Shown: one piece after another, positions 24,154 through 34,937 of the stretch
Position numbering within the stretch: position 1 is the first letter of the stretch
Layout: every line of letters starts with the position of its first letter
NCBI GenBank assembly: GCA_905183005.1
Contig: CAJJDO010000109.1
Span: 150,671 to 214,670, forward strand
Source of the DNA: Paramecium pentaurelia
Lineage: Eukaryota > Ciliophora > Oligohymenophorea > Peniculida > Parameciidae
Length of the DNA stretch: 64,000 nucleotides
Direction: 5' to 3'
The notes under the pieces: generated by a model
The model's database searches: none
The model's input: only the letters and a program-made list of their open reading frames with translations
Told to the model about the DNA's origin: nothing
Program-made: the position numbers and the translations under genes

Positions 24154-24884
24154 GGACCTGGATTATTAATTCCTACAATACTCTTGAATAAAACATTAAA
24201 TTGTGAATACATTTCAACAGATTTATCTGAAAAAATGGTTGAATCATCTAAATTACGAGTACTCAATTTTTTAACATTTCCTAATGGATAATAAGAGAAT
24301 GATTCAGAAATCTTATTTAAATAAATTTCTTGGAGGGCTGAAGTAGCTAATGCAGAAGATTTATCATAATTTTCTACTGATTATTTCGATATATATTATG
24401 GTGGATTTATTTTCCATTTAGTATTAAATCCAATGACAGCTTTGAAAGAAGCATATAGAATTTTGAAACCTGGAGGAAAGATTGGATTCTCGATTTGGGG
24501 AAGAAAAGAAATAGCTGACAATTATACAATATTGAGAACAACTGCAGCAGAAGTTGGTTATGTATTTCCAAAGAGTCATGATGCTTTTCATTTAGGATCT
24601 GACAAAGCTGAACTAAAATAATTCTTAGAAAACTTGGGATTTAAGAATATATGTATATTCAAAATTAATTTTTAGTGTTATGGTATTAAAATACTGCAGC
24701 TAATAGATTCACAGCTGAATAAATAATAGAAGGTTAAAATCCTAGCATGATTGAATTACTTTAAAAAGATCAAGATTTATATAAATAATTATTAAAAAAA
24801 TTGGATGAAAAAATTCAGCATAAATTGAATGTCTTAAATGAACCATTAATGTAAGATTGTTTATTAGTTATTGCATAAAAATGA
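24154..24884 (+). pseudogene. truncated duplicate of the methyltransferase gene (assembly artefact)
   Basis: It carries the methyltransferase coding sequence from just inside motif I to the stop, with the same intron. It lacks the first 50 or so codons because the contig begins here. It is not a real pseudogene: the identity includes the non-coding 3' DNA. Confidence 0.85.
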
Positions 24885-25339
24885 AAAATTAATTTATAAA
24901 ATATTAGAGTTAAATACATCTTTTTAATCATTTTTCTTTATATTATATTTTATTAATAATAGTAATAAAATATATAATATATATATACTAATAAAATAGA
25001 TTATATATTTCTGAATATATTAAACTTACTTTTTTTAGAGTAAATTAAATTATAAAATAAATTTCAATCATTCCTTCTCAAAATTAAATTTTCGAAAATA
25101 AATTTATATATTGATTGAATTTAATAATTAAATGATTATTATATCATCCATAATATTATTATTATGAAATTGATATAACTAATCTTGTTTGATCAAAAAT
25201 GTAGATGTAATTTCATAGAATAAAAATAAAAAGATAATAAAGTATTTATATTATTTGTTTAAAATTTATATGAATATAAATATTGTCACATTTATTTAGT
25301 TTATTTACTTAATTGGCAAAGCAAGATATTATAAAGTTA
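24154..25339. repeat. false duplicate (unmerged contig overlap)
   Basis: A copy of 22967-24152 separated from it by a single N at 24153. It begins inside the coding sequence with no start codon, and gene plus spacer are repeated base for base, as expected of a negative gap written as one N. It should be removed before gene counting. Confidence 0.88.
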
Positions 25340-25554
25340 TAAAAAAATCAATAATTTCTATTTATATAATGCTTTGAACTGAAATTCACTTATTTTTATT
25401 GTATATTTTAAATTATAATTAAAATAAATTTTATATTTATTTTTGGAATTAAATTCCTTAAGTATTCTTATTAATGGCAGTTTTAAAAAGTTAAATATTT
25501 TTAAGCATTTGATAAAAATCAGCTTTATAATTTGTTATAAATATATAAGTTTAT
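25340..25554. other. AT-rich intergenic region
   Basis: Sequence after the false duplicate, up to the stop of the next minus-strand gene. Nothing is recognised. Confidence 0.5.
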
Positions 25555-26163
25555 TCATTCACCATTGTTGCAAAAACAAAAGAAATTAGTTGTTTTTTTA
25601 ACCTTTTTTTATTCAGTGATTGGGATACGTTTTTCTTTATTTAATGAGTTACTATATGATGAACGAGGTTGGATTCTCTAAGGAGGAGTGACTTATCGTT
25701 CAATAAAAGAAACCTTAAGAGAAAATTTAGTTTAATCACAATCTTTTAGTTGAAGTTCATTTCTGAATGCTAAAAATAGGTTAAATAAAATACATGGAAA
25801 ATCTTCATTTGGTTTACCTTATTTCTTTTTAGGTAAATATAATTTAGTTTATTCAATATCAATCTTAGGTAAATTAATTTCTTTTAACTTCAAAATAGCC
25901 CAATTACAAATATCACCCAGACTTAAGATTTCACTAAAGCCTTAAGAAAATTCGTAAGTTGAATCATTTTCTTAATCATACCAATATATCGTAATTAATT
26001 TTTCAGTGGTGCAATCTCCAAAACTTTTCGAATTTTTCCTTAATTTGAGCAAGCTGACTTTCTATTCAGGACTGCGATCTAAATATTATCAAATTATACT
26101 TTAAGGTTTAAGAGATTTCATCTTGATTGAGATATCAATGGATTCATCGATTTAATCTAACAT
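25555..26163 (-). CDS. hypothetical protein
   Basis: 187 residues after introns of 21 nt (about 26090) and 24 nt (about 25785-25808). Residues about 20-100 look folded (SFGDCTTEKLITIYWYDQEN, then YEFSQGFSEILSLGDICNWA); the rest is basic and Ser/Pro-rich, ending in a short Cys/Phe patch (FFCFCNNGE). No family is recognised. The two introns restore a single frame from the ATG at 26163 to the TGA at 25555, which supports a real gene. Confidence 0.6.
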
Positions 26164-26219
26164 AATATAAAAATTTATATCTGTACTACAGAATTAATTT
26201 TATTATAAAATCATTATTT

Positions 26220-26771
26220 ATGGAATAACTATTATATGATAGAAATATAAATCAATGAAATGATGTTAAGTAGGATATTGTATTTCTTCATAAATATTCA
26301 TATAAGAAATTAGCTTAACTTATTAAATAAATACATATATACTTAAATCTTTAATATGAAAGAATAAATCAAGAAATTAAATACTTAAAAAGATTAACTA
26401 TATTAGTGAATAGTTAAATTACATTATAAAAACAATTTAATAAAGTAAATAAAATAATGTTCTTTATTTAAAATTCTTAATAAGAATTCAAACTTTGAAT
26501 TTACATGAGATAAGGTAGATATTAAATTAATGATAGTTTTACAAATAAGAAACAGTAATTATACTAAGATTTTATAATATAGGATTTATATATTTATTTT
26601 AGTGCGATAATTAAAATAGTACCTATTAGATATAAAAGTAGAAAAAGATAAGAATTAGTAAAGGATATTGTATATGAAATATGTTCTATTAATAAAAATT
26701 TAAATGAATTGAACATTATTCATGTTAGTTTTTATGTGGCTGTTCTTTTAGAAGATCTTGCAGTATATTGA
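26220..26771 (+). CDS. uncertain gene or pseudogene, unknown function
   Basis: Plus-strand frames between two minus-strand genes read protein-like: KYSYKKLAQLIKQIHIYLNL near 26290, and SFTNKKQQLYQDFIIQ, IKIVPIRYKSRKRQELVKDI near 26540-26680. A 22-nt intron (26513-26534) joins part of this, but a TGA interrupts the frame soon after the ATG at 26220, and no GT...AG pair removes it. It is either a pseudogene or a gene with a start I could not find. The 3' end overlaps the next gene's 3' end by about 50 bases. Confidence 0.3.
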
Positions 26772-27140
26772 AATTATGATTTATTAACTAATTTATAAGT
26801 GCTTTTTTCAATTATAATTTTTTTTGGTTTAGCAGCTCTATTTTATTGTAATGTATGAGAAGACTTTATTGAATAGTTTTCTTCTGATAATTCGAAATCA
26901 ATATTTGGATTAGAATCGTATTGAGAATCAGCCATCATGAGGAGATGTTCTTAAACTTAGTTTTCATTTAATTTGGGCAGACTTGTTAATAAGGCAGTCA
27001 TTTTTTCATCAAATGTAATAAGCATATCTATTGTGAATTAACTATAAAACCCTTTAATTTAGACTTTCGATCTAAGCTAATCAATTGGCTTTTATGAAGT
27101 GTATAGATACAGTAAAATATTTTGCCGAAGTCTGTATCAT
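26720..27140 (-). CDS. hypothetical small protein
   Basis: 132 residues; one intron 27089-27110 (22 nt, AAG acceptor) joins MIQTSAKYFT to PIDQLRSKVQIKGFY. The N-terminal half has amphipathic helices (FDEKMTALLTSLPKL, VQEHLLMM), followed by an acidic Ser/Asn stretch and a basic tail (KKIIIEKSTYKLV ... SSKRTATQKL). No family is recognised. The intron is required for an ATG start and gives a clean frame to the TGA. Confidence 0.55.
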
Positions 27141-27375
27141 ATTATAACATTAAATATATAAATTATCATTAATTAAATATTTATAAAATGTTTACTTAAG
27201 CAATTATTCTAATAAATCAATATTGCGATGTTCTAAATGTGAAAAGAGAATTTGAAAGAAATCAAAAGATAATTCTAAACTTCTATCTTTATCAATTAAA
27301 TTGATCAAAATTAGATTAAAAAAAACAAATTTAATTAAAATAATAATAAAACAATATATAATAAATATATAAATT

Positions 27376-29316
27376 TCAATCGACTTGGTCTACTGTTGGT
27401 TTGAATTCTGATCCAGCTCCTCTATTCATATTAGGCATTGATGCTCCAGCTCCAGCGGCAGCTCCAGTTTAGGCATATACTCTTTACATAATAGGATGGA
27501 ATTTAGATTCAAGTTCTTTTAATTTGTCTTTATAAACATCAGCTTCTTCATTTTAATGTGAATCCAACCATTTTTAAGTTTATTCAACTAAATCTGATAA
27601 TTGTCTCTTTTCATCAGAAGTGAATTTATCCTTAAATTATTCATCATTCATAGTATTCTTCATATGATAAGCAGTTGACTCTAAATTATTTTTGGCTTCA
27701 ATTCTTAATTTAATTTTTTCATCATCAGCTTTATACTTTTCAGCTTCATTAACTAATCTATCTATATCTTATTTAGATAATCTTCCCTTATCATTTGTAA
27801 TTGTGATCTTATTATTTTTCTTTGAAGCCTTATCTTCAGCAAGAATGTTCATGATACCATTTTCATCAATATCAAATGTGACTTCAATTTAAGGAACACC
27901 TCTAGGAGCAGGAGCAATACCATCTAATTAGAATTATCCTAATTTATGACAATCTTTAGTCATTTATCTTTCACCTTCAAATACTTAAATTAAGACTCCT
28001 GGTTAATTATCAGCATAAGTTGTAAATACTTAACTCTTTTTAGTAGGAATTGTAGTATTTCTTGGAATCAATACACTCATAACACCTCCTGCTGTTTCAA
28101 TACCCAAAGATAATGGTGTTACATCCAATAATACTAAGTTTTCACATTTTTATGATCCAGTTCCAGTTAATATTGCTGCTTATACTGCTGCTCCATATGC
28201 AACTGCTTCATCTGGATTAATTGATTTATTCAACTCTTTTCCATTAAAATAATCCTTTAATAATTCTTAAACTTTAGGAATTCTTGTTGATCCTCCTACT
28301 AATACTACTTCATGGATTTAACTCTTTGACATACCACTATCCTTAAGAACTTATTCAACTGGTGGAATACATTTCTTAAATTGATCTAAACATAATTCTT
28401 CAAATTTAGCTCTTGTGATTGAACAATTAAAATCTTCATTTTCAGCCAAAGCATCTAATTCAATTGTAGTTTAATTGGCAGATGATAATATTCTCTTAGC
28501 TCTTTCACATTAAGTTCTTAATCTTCTCAAAGCTCTAGCATTAGATCTTAAATCGATTCCCTTTTTCTTCTAGAATTCTGCACAACAATACTCAACCAAA
28601 CGATTATCAAAATCTTCTCCTCCTAAATGAGTATCACCAGAAGTAGCTTTAACTTCAAATATTCCTTCATCAATTGTTAATAAACTAACATCAAATGTAC
28701 CACCACCAAGATCAAATATTAAAACATTCTTTTCTCCTTTTGTTTTCTAATCTAATCCATAAGCTATTGAAGCTGCTGTTGGTTCATTTATTATTCTAAG
28801 TACATTTAATCCACAAATCAAACCAGCATCTTTAGTTGCTTATCTTTATGAATCATTGAAATATGCTGGTACTGTAATAACTGCATTCTTAACTTATTTT
28901 CCAAGATATGCTTCTGCTATCTCCTTCATTTTTGTTAAAACCATTGATGAAATTTCTTCTGGATGGAATTTCTTAGTTTCTCCCTTGAATTTAACAACTA
29001 TCAATGGTTTATCATCAGCACCTGCTTCTACCTTAAATGGCCATAATTTAATATCCTTCTAAACTGTTGGATCATTGAATTTTCTTCCAATAAGTCTCTT
29101 AGCATCAAAAACTGTATTTTAAGGATTTCTAGCAACTTAATTCTTTGCAGCATCTCCTATTAATCTTTCATTCTCTGTAAAGGCTACATATGAAGGAGTT
29201 GTTCTATTTCCTTAATCATTAGCTATGATTTCAACTTTATCATTTATAAATACACCTACACATGAATATGTAGTTCCTAAATCTATTCCTATTGCTGTTT
29301 CGTTTGATTTTGACAT
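27376..29316 (-). CDS. HSP70: cytosolic-type HSP70 chaperone
   Basis: An intronless 646-residue protein covering the whole HSP70 family. The ATPase domain has the AIGIDLGTTYSCVG phosphate loop, IINEPTAASIAYG, the IFDLGGGTFDVSLL signature and VVLVGGSTRIPKVQ; the peptide-binding domain (PLSLGIETAGG, TTIPTKKSQ), the lid and a GAAAGAGASMPNM tail follow. Refolding of client proteins by ATP cycles is expected in the cytosol. The C-terminus is VDQVD rather than the usual EEVD that binds TPR co-chaperones. Three heat-shock elements lie 85-125 bases upstream. The gene is the intact member of a tandem pair. Confidence 0.97.
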
Positions 29317-29725
29317 TATTTTTAAAAGCTTACTTGTTTTTTATTAATTAAATCAATGATTCTACTCTATCATTCGTTTTAAAGGACCTAACTCTAAAAA
29401 TTCTAGAATTTATTAATTCTCGAAAACAGAATTTTCCAGAATTAAGAAAAATTTATTTTTCTATTAATTAATTTTAATTATTATTTATTTTAATTAAATA
29501 GTATTATATTGTATATTTTAAGAAGTTTATTAAAATTTTCAATATGAAATAGTTAAATAGAATTTATATAATATAAATTAATATATATTAATACAAGATA
29601 TATATATTTAAGATTCTAAAGATAATTAAATTTATCACTTATTTATATTAAATATTCTATTCATTTGACTTATATCCTTTTGATTAAATAGTATAAATAG
29701 ACAATAATTTCAAAATAAATGATTN
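29317..29725. other. HSP70 upstream region up to a scaffold join
   Basis: Contains the heat-shock elements (listed separately), then about 280 bases of AT-rich DNA, ending at the N at 29725 where a contig boundary removes the 3' end of the next HSP70 gene. Confidence 0.6.
29401..29441. promoter_or_regulatory. heat-shock element cluster upstream of the first HSP70
   Basis: Inverted nTTCnnGAAn units: TTCTAGAA (29401-29408), TTCTCGAA (29417-29424) and GAAttTTCcaGAA (29429-29441), 85-125 bases before the HSP70 ATG. This is the canonical binding site of trimeric HSF, whose genes lie at 3.1 and 9.0 kb. Confidence 0.85.
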
Positions 29726-31285
29726 TCTATCTATATCTTATTTAGATAATCTTCCCTTATCATTTGTAATAGTGATCTTATTATTTTTCTTTGAAGCCTT
29801 ATCTTCAGCAAGAATGTTCATGATACCATTTTCATCAATATCAAATGTGACTTCAATTTAAGGAACACCTCTAGGAGCAGGAGCAATACCATCTAATTAG
29901 AATTATCCTAATTTATGACAATCTTTAGTCATTTATCTTTCACCTTCAAATACTTAAATTAAGACTCCTGGTTAATTATCAGCATAAGTTGTAAATACTT
30001 AACTCTTTTTAGTAGGAATTGTAGTATTTCTTGGAATCAATACACTCATAACACCTCCTGCTGTTTCAATACCCAAAGATAATGGTGTTACATCCAATAA
30101 TACTAAGTTTTCACATTTTTATGATCCAGTTCCAGTTAATATTGCTGCTTATACTGCTGCTCCATATGCAACTGCTTCATCTGGATTAATTGATTTATTC
30201 AACTCTTTTCCATTAAAATAATCCTTTAATAATTCTTAAACTTTAGGAATTCTTGTTGATCCTCCTACTAATACTACTTCATGGATTTAACTCTTTGACA
30301 TACCACTATCCTTAAGAACTTATTCAACTGGTGGAATACATTTCTTAAATTGATCTAAACATAATTCTTCAAATTTAGCTCTTGTGATTGAACAATTAAA
30401 ATCTTCATTTTCAGCCAAAGCATCTAATTCAATTGTAGTTTAATTGGCAGATGATAATATTCTCTTAGCTCTTTCACATTAAGTTCTTAATCTTCTCAAA
30501 GCTCTAGCATTAGATCTTAAATCGATTCCCTTTTTCTTCTAGAATTCTGCACAACAATACTCAACCAAACGATTATCAAAATCTTCTCCTCCTAAATGAG
30601 TATCACCAGAAGTAGCTTTAACTTCAAATATTCCTTCATCAATTGTTAATAAACTAACATCAAATGTACCACCACCAAGATCAAATATTAAAACATTCTT
30701 TTCTCCTTTTGTTTTCTAATCTAATCCATAAGCTATTGAAGCTGCTGTTGGTTCATTTATTATTCTAAGTACATTTAATCCACAAATCAAACCAGCATCT
30801 TTAGTTGCTTATCTTTATGAATCATTGAAATATGCTGGTACTGTAATAACTGCATTCTTAACTTATTTTCCAAGATATGCTTCTGCTATCTCCTTCATTT
30901 TTGTTAAAACCATTGATGAAATTTCTTCTGGATGGAATTTCTTAGTTTCTCCCTTGAATTTAACAACTATCAATGGTTTATCATCAGCACCTGCTTCTAC
31001 CTTAAATGGCCATAATTTAATATCCTTCTAAACTGTTGGATCATTGAATTTTCTTCCAATAAGTCTCTTAGCATCAAAAACTGTATTTTAAGGATTTCTA
31101 GCAACTTAATTCTTTGCAGCATCTCCTATTAATCTTTCATTTTCTGTAAAGGCTACATATGAAGGAGTTGTTCTATTTCCTTAATCATTAGCTATGATTT
31201 CCACTTTATCATTTATAAATACACCTACACATGAATATGTAGTCCCTAAATCTATTCCTATTGCTGTTTCGTTTGATTTTGACAT
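29726..31285 (-). CDS. HSP70: second HSP70 gene, 3' end lost at a scaffold join
   Basis: Coding identity to the first HSP70 is near total over 1,560 bases; I found four substitutions, all silent (GTT/GTG, GAG/GAA, GGA/GGG and ACA/ACT in coding sense). The frame runs from the ATG at 31285 to the N at 29725, so about 127 C-terminal codons are missing. Promoter bases and upstream DNA differ from the first copy, so this is a genuine tandem paralogue rather than an assembly repeat. Its C-terminal tetrapeptide cannot be seen. Confidence 0.93.
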
Positions 31286-31815
31286 TATTTTTAAAAGTTT
31301 ACTTGTTTTTTATTAATTAAATCAATGATTCTACTCTTTCATTCGTTTTAAAGGACCTAACTCTAAAAATTCTGGAATTTATTAATTCTCGAAAACAGAA
31401 TTTTCCAGAATTAAGAAATAAATTATTTTTCTATTAAATAATTTTTAAAACTTATATAATTTTATTATTTTTAATTAAATAAATAGTATTCTATTTAATG
31501 AATAATATTAAATTTACAAAAATTTAAATCGCAAAATTGATAATACCGCCATATTTTATTTATATTCATTTTTCTCATTACTTATAGCTTAATTTACAAA
31601 GTACATAGGTAAATGATATTTTATCCTAAATACAGAAAAGTTTCTGTTACATGCTAAAAGGCAATTATTTTATCTATATTAATAATGAATTCATAAAGGA
31701 TTTAATTCTTTTTATGTTAAATTATATACATTTATAATTAATAGAGCTAATTATTTAAAAAATCAAACATTATGTAATTTAATTATAATCAAATTTAATT
31801 AAAACAAAAGAAATA
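31286..31815. other. upstream region of the second HSP70
   Basis: Holds the second heat-shock element cluster, then about 400 bases of AT-rich DNA diverged from the first HSP70's upstream region. No gene is seen. Confidence 0.55.
31370..31410. promoter_or_regulatory. heat-shock element cluster upstream of the second HSP70
   Basis: TTCTGGAA (31370-31377), TTCTCGAA (31386-31393) and GAAttTTCcaGAA (31398-31410), in the same spacing as before the first HSP70. One base differs in the first unit (AG to GG) and the core TTC/GAA half-sites are kept. Confidence 0.85.
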
Positions 31816-33069
31816 TCATTTATATTTAGATAAACTTAGTGTTTGTATTTTTTTCTCTTATCTCTGTATTGTTTATTATAAAATAAGCTTTTCTTCCCTT
31901 AAGTCTTAAACTTCTTTGGTTATTTTATCTATATCTTAATTTAATTGTTTGTTAGTTCTCTGTAAAGCCTATATTTATTCTAACATTGTCTTTTATCTCA
32001 TTTAGTTTAATTCTTTTTATCTTTCAACTTATTATTGTAATTTCTCAATTTGATGAACTAAATCTTATTCTCTCATTTATAGAGCTTGTTTGTTTGTTGA
32101 AGTTGCTTAAAATTTTTATTTAATATTTTAATTTTCATTTGATAAATTCTCAACTTTAGTTTATAATTCTTCACAAGTCTAGCTATTTATTTCAGATTAA
32201 ATTCTATAATTTAAATTAAAAGTAATACTTAAGTAAATCTAAATCAAGGTCTTTTTTTGATATAACTAATTTTGATAAGATATCTTTAACTTCTATTTTG
32301 TTAGATATTTTATTAGACAATTCATCATAAACAGATTCACACAGTTTAGATATTTTTTAAATTTACATATGATACAACTTTTCTGACTGTGCTAATTTTA
32401 ATTTAAGTTCTTTATTTTCTAATTTTACAATATCAGCTATTTATTATAATTCTAGTAATTAATTTTAATAATCTTCATCTTTCTATTTAATTGATGACTA
32501 TAATTAGTAATTAAGATCTTCAATAGTTTAATATAGTTGTTAATTATTATATTTTAATTAATCATCTTCAGTCATTGATTTATATTTATTTAATTGATTT
32601 TCTAATTCTTAGATATAAACTAATTATCTTGTAATTTCTTCACAATTAGATTCTCTAACTATTTTATGTTCTTCCAAAGTATTGGATAATTTTATAATAT
32701 CATTCTGCAATTAAGCTACTGTTCTTTCATGCTTTTTGAATTCATCTCTTTTGAAACCTTTTTAAAACAATGTTATAGTTTCATTATTTATGCTTTAGTC
32801 TTTCTTTAAGTTTTCATTCTAATTTTTTAACTATTATTTTGAATATTATTTATTACATGAGAATGTTATTTTTCTAGACCTCTAAATTTCAATTTATACT
32901 TTTTGAATTCTTCTGCTTAATCATGAACTTTTTAATTTAATTCATCTATACGATTCAACATAGAATTCTTTTCTTATTTTAAAATGTGAATCTTCTTTTT
33001 CTTATGAGCCAATTAAGCTTATAATTCTGTAATACTTTGTTTACTATAAAAATTGCAATCTGTTAACAT
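31816..33069 (-). CDS. long coiled-coil protein
   Basis: 400 residues after introns 32831-32856 (26 nt) and 32204-32228 (25 nt). Almost the whole chain is heptad coiled coil (for example VHQIEKLQQQVERQKELNQM, KDILSKLVISKKDLDLDLLK). No globular domain or motif is recognised. Such proteins in ciliates are often basal-body or cortical components, but nothing here proves it. The start MLTDCNFYSKQ lies only 21 bases after the TGA of the gene upstream on the same strand and stays in the same frame, so the two could be one gene if that stop is spliced out; I found no fitting intron. Confidence 0.62.
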
Positions 33070-33090
33070 TTAAAATAAATTAAAATTTTA

Positions 33091-34194
33091 TCATTCCTTC
33101 ACTAATGTAATGGCATTATATTCTCTTCCTCTCATTTCTTAATCCTTTAAGTATTAAGCTCTATATGAATTGACTTTTCTATCATTATCTGTCATTCCAA
33201 AAATCCTATTTTGAGTATCTATATTTGAATTGGCTGCTCTTTTCTTCATCCAATCTTTATGCATTTCAAAATTCTTAATTGGAAATTATCCTTAATGCAA
33301 TAAAGGATCTTCTGGATTAGGCTTATTTTGAACATGTTTAACATTGTCAAATTCTATTGATGGATTACTACAATTAAATCTTTCAAGTGCTATATGTGTA
33401 ATATTACTATTTTACACTTAAATCTCTTGAAATGTTGAGTAGTTTTATACTCCTCTTATTTTTTGAATTTTTCATATTCTTCTTTATATAATTCTGTTTA
33501 TTCATTTGTTGGATTATCTAAAGCAAACAAACCTGATTTGAAACCTAATTTTGCTTTCTTATATGCTTTATTGACATCTTAAAATTAAGATCTCCATTAA
33601 TTATATTTGATTTAATTTTATTTAGCTTATTATAAATCCTTACGATATTCTTCAGGTTTCTTTAATTCTGGTTATGTTTAATAATTAATTTTTGTTTCAT
33701 CAAATTATTTTTCAGGAATTTACAATAGTTTTTTTTTTAAGAATGATTAACTAGTTGCTTGAAGTGGATGCTAAGTTATCAAATGATTGATAGGATATTA
33801 ATTGAGATAATCTACATTATCTTCAATCAATCTAGGTTATTGACTTCTAAAATAAAAACTTTAATTCTTAATAGTCATATTTTATGGAGTATCTCCTTAT
33901 TTCATAGTTCGAGCACCTAGTTATGCAAATTGACTATGTTGTAAGAACTTGCCTAAATGTTATGCATCCCAAGTGTTTCCTAACATCTTAATAGATCCAT
34001 CTAATGCTGAAGGTGTTTGACTAAATTAAGTTTCACAATATTTACGATTGCTTTGTTTATGCTTGAATTGTGCTATTCATGAAATTTGGTAATATATTCT
34101 ATGTATTTCCACAAGAATCATCCTCTCTTCTCATAAATTCTCTAAAATTGTCTTTACCAACATCTGGTACTCTTTCCTTTTATCTAAATAACAT
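33091..34194 (-). CDS. hypothetical conserved-looking protein with short coiled coil
   Basis: 350 residues after introns 34021-34045 (25 nt) and 33390-33415 (26 nt). The N-terminal third is ordered-looking (TWDAQHLGKFLQHSQFAQ, LIEDNVDYLNQYPINHLI); the middle is a Gln/Lys coiled coil (YKKAKLGFKSGLFALD ... YKEEYEKFKKQEEY); the end is charged (FEMHKDWMKKRAANS). No family is recognised. It stops at TGA 33091-33093, directly before the coiled-coil gene. Confidence 0.58.
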
Positions 34195-34274
34195 TTATTT
34201 TTTAAATATATTAAAAATGATTAACTCATTTTTTAATAAACATACAATAATTATTATTGATATTTCATTATATT

Positions 34275-34858
34275 TCAATATTCTGGGGGAAATTTATTGA
34301 ATGTCACTTCTTTGTCTATAATTAAACCATTAATTTTATAAGAAACTTTTATTTTCATTACAATTCCCTTTTATCCTTGATTTGAATTTGTGATTTTTAG
34401 AGTCTAAAAAAATAAATATGTTTAAATACCGATATCACTTAACCAGTGCTATTGCCATTAATTGTTGAAGATGTTGGTTATGTAAGTTATAATTTCATAT
34501 ATTTTAATACAGCAAAGGAAAGTTATAATTCTGTTATTGGACTAGCTGTTTTATTGTTGAAATAAGCTGTAATATTAGTTTGATCTGGAGTTTCCTTAAA
34601 TATTTATATTAATTTATACTTTAACTGCTCTAAATTCTATTTATAATGCACCATCATCAAAAGCAATGGCTTATTGTGTTAATGACTTTTATTCAACTTA
34701 TTATGGTTATAAAATAGGTTATTATTATGTTTATGTTTAGATAATTGATTATTATTATTATTATTACATGATATAAGGTATATTTTATGGTATTGGTTTT
34801 TATTATTATTATGGTTAGAGATTTAATTCAAATATATCACCAGGTAAATTAACTAATG

Positions 34859-34937
<79 letters not shown>

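Noticed and set aside
24154..25339. A second methyltransferase gene
   Set aside because: Identity covers coding and non-coding DNA, starts mid-gene and follows a single N, so it is an assembly overlap.
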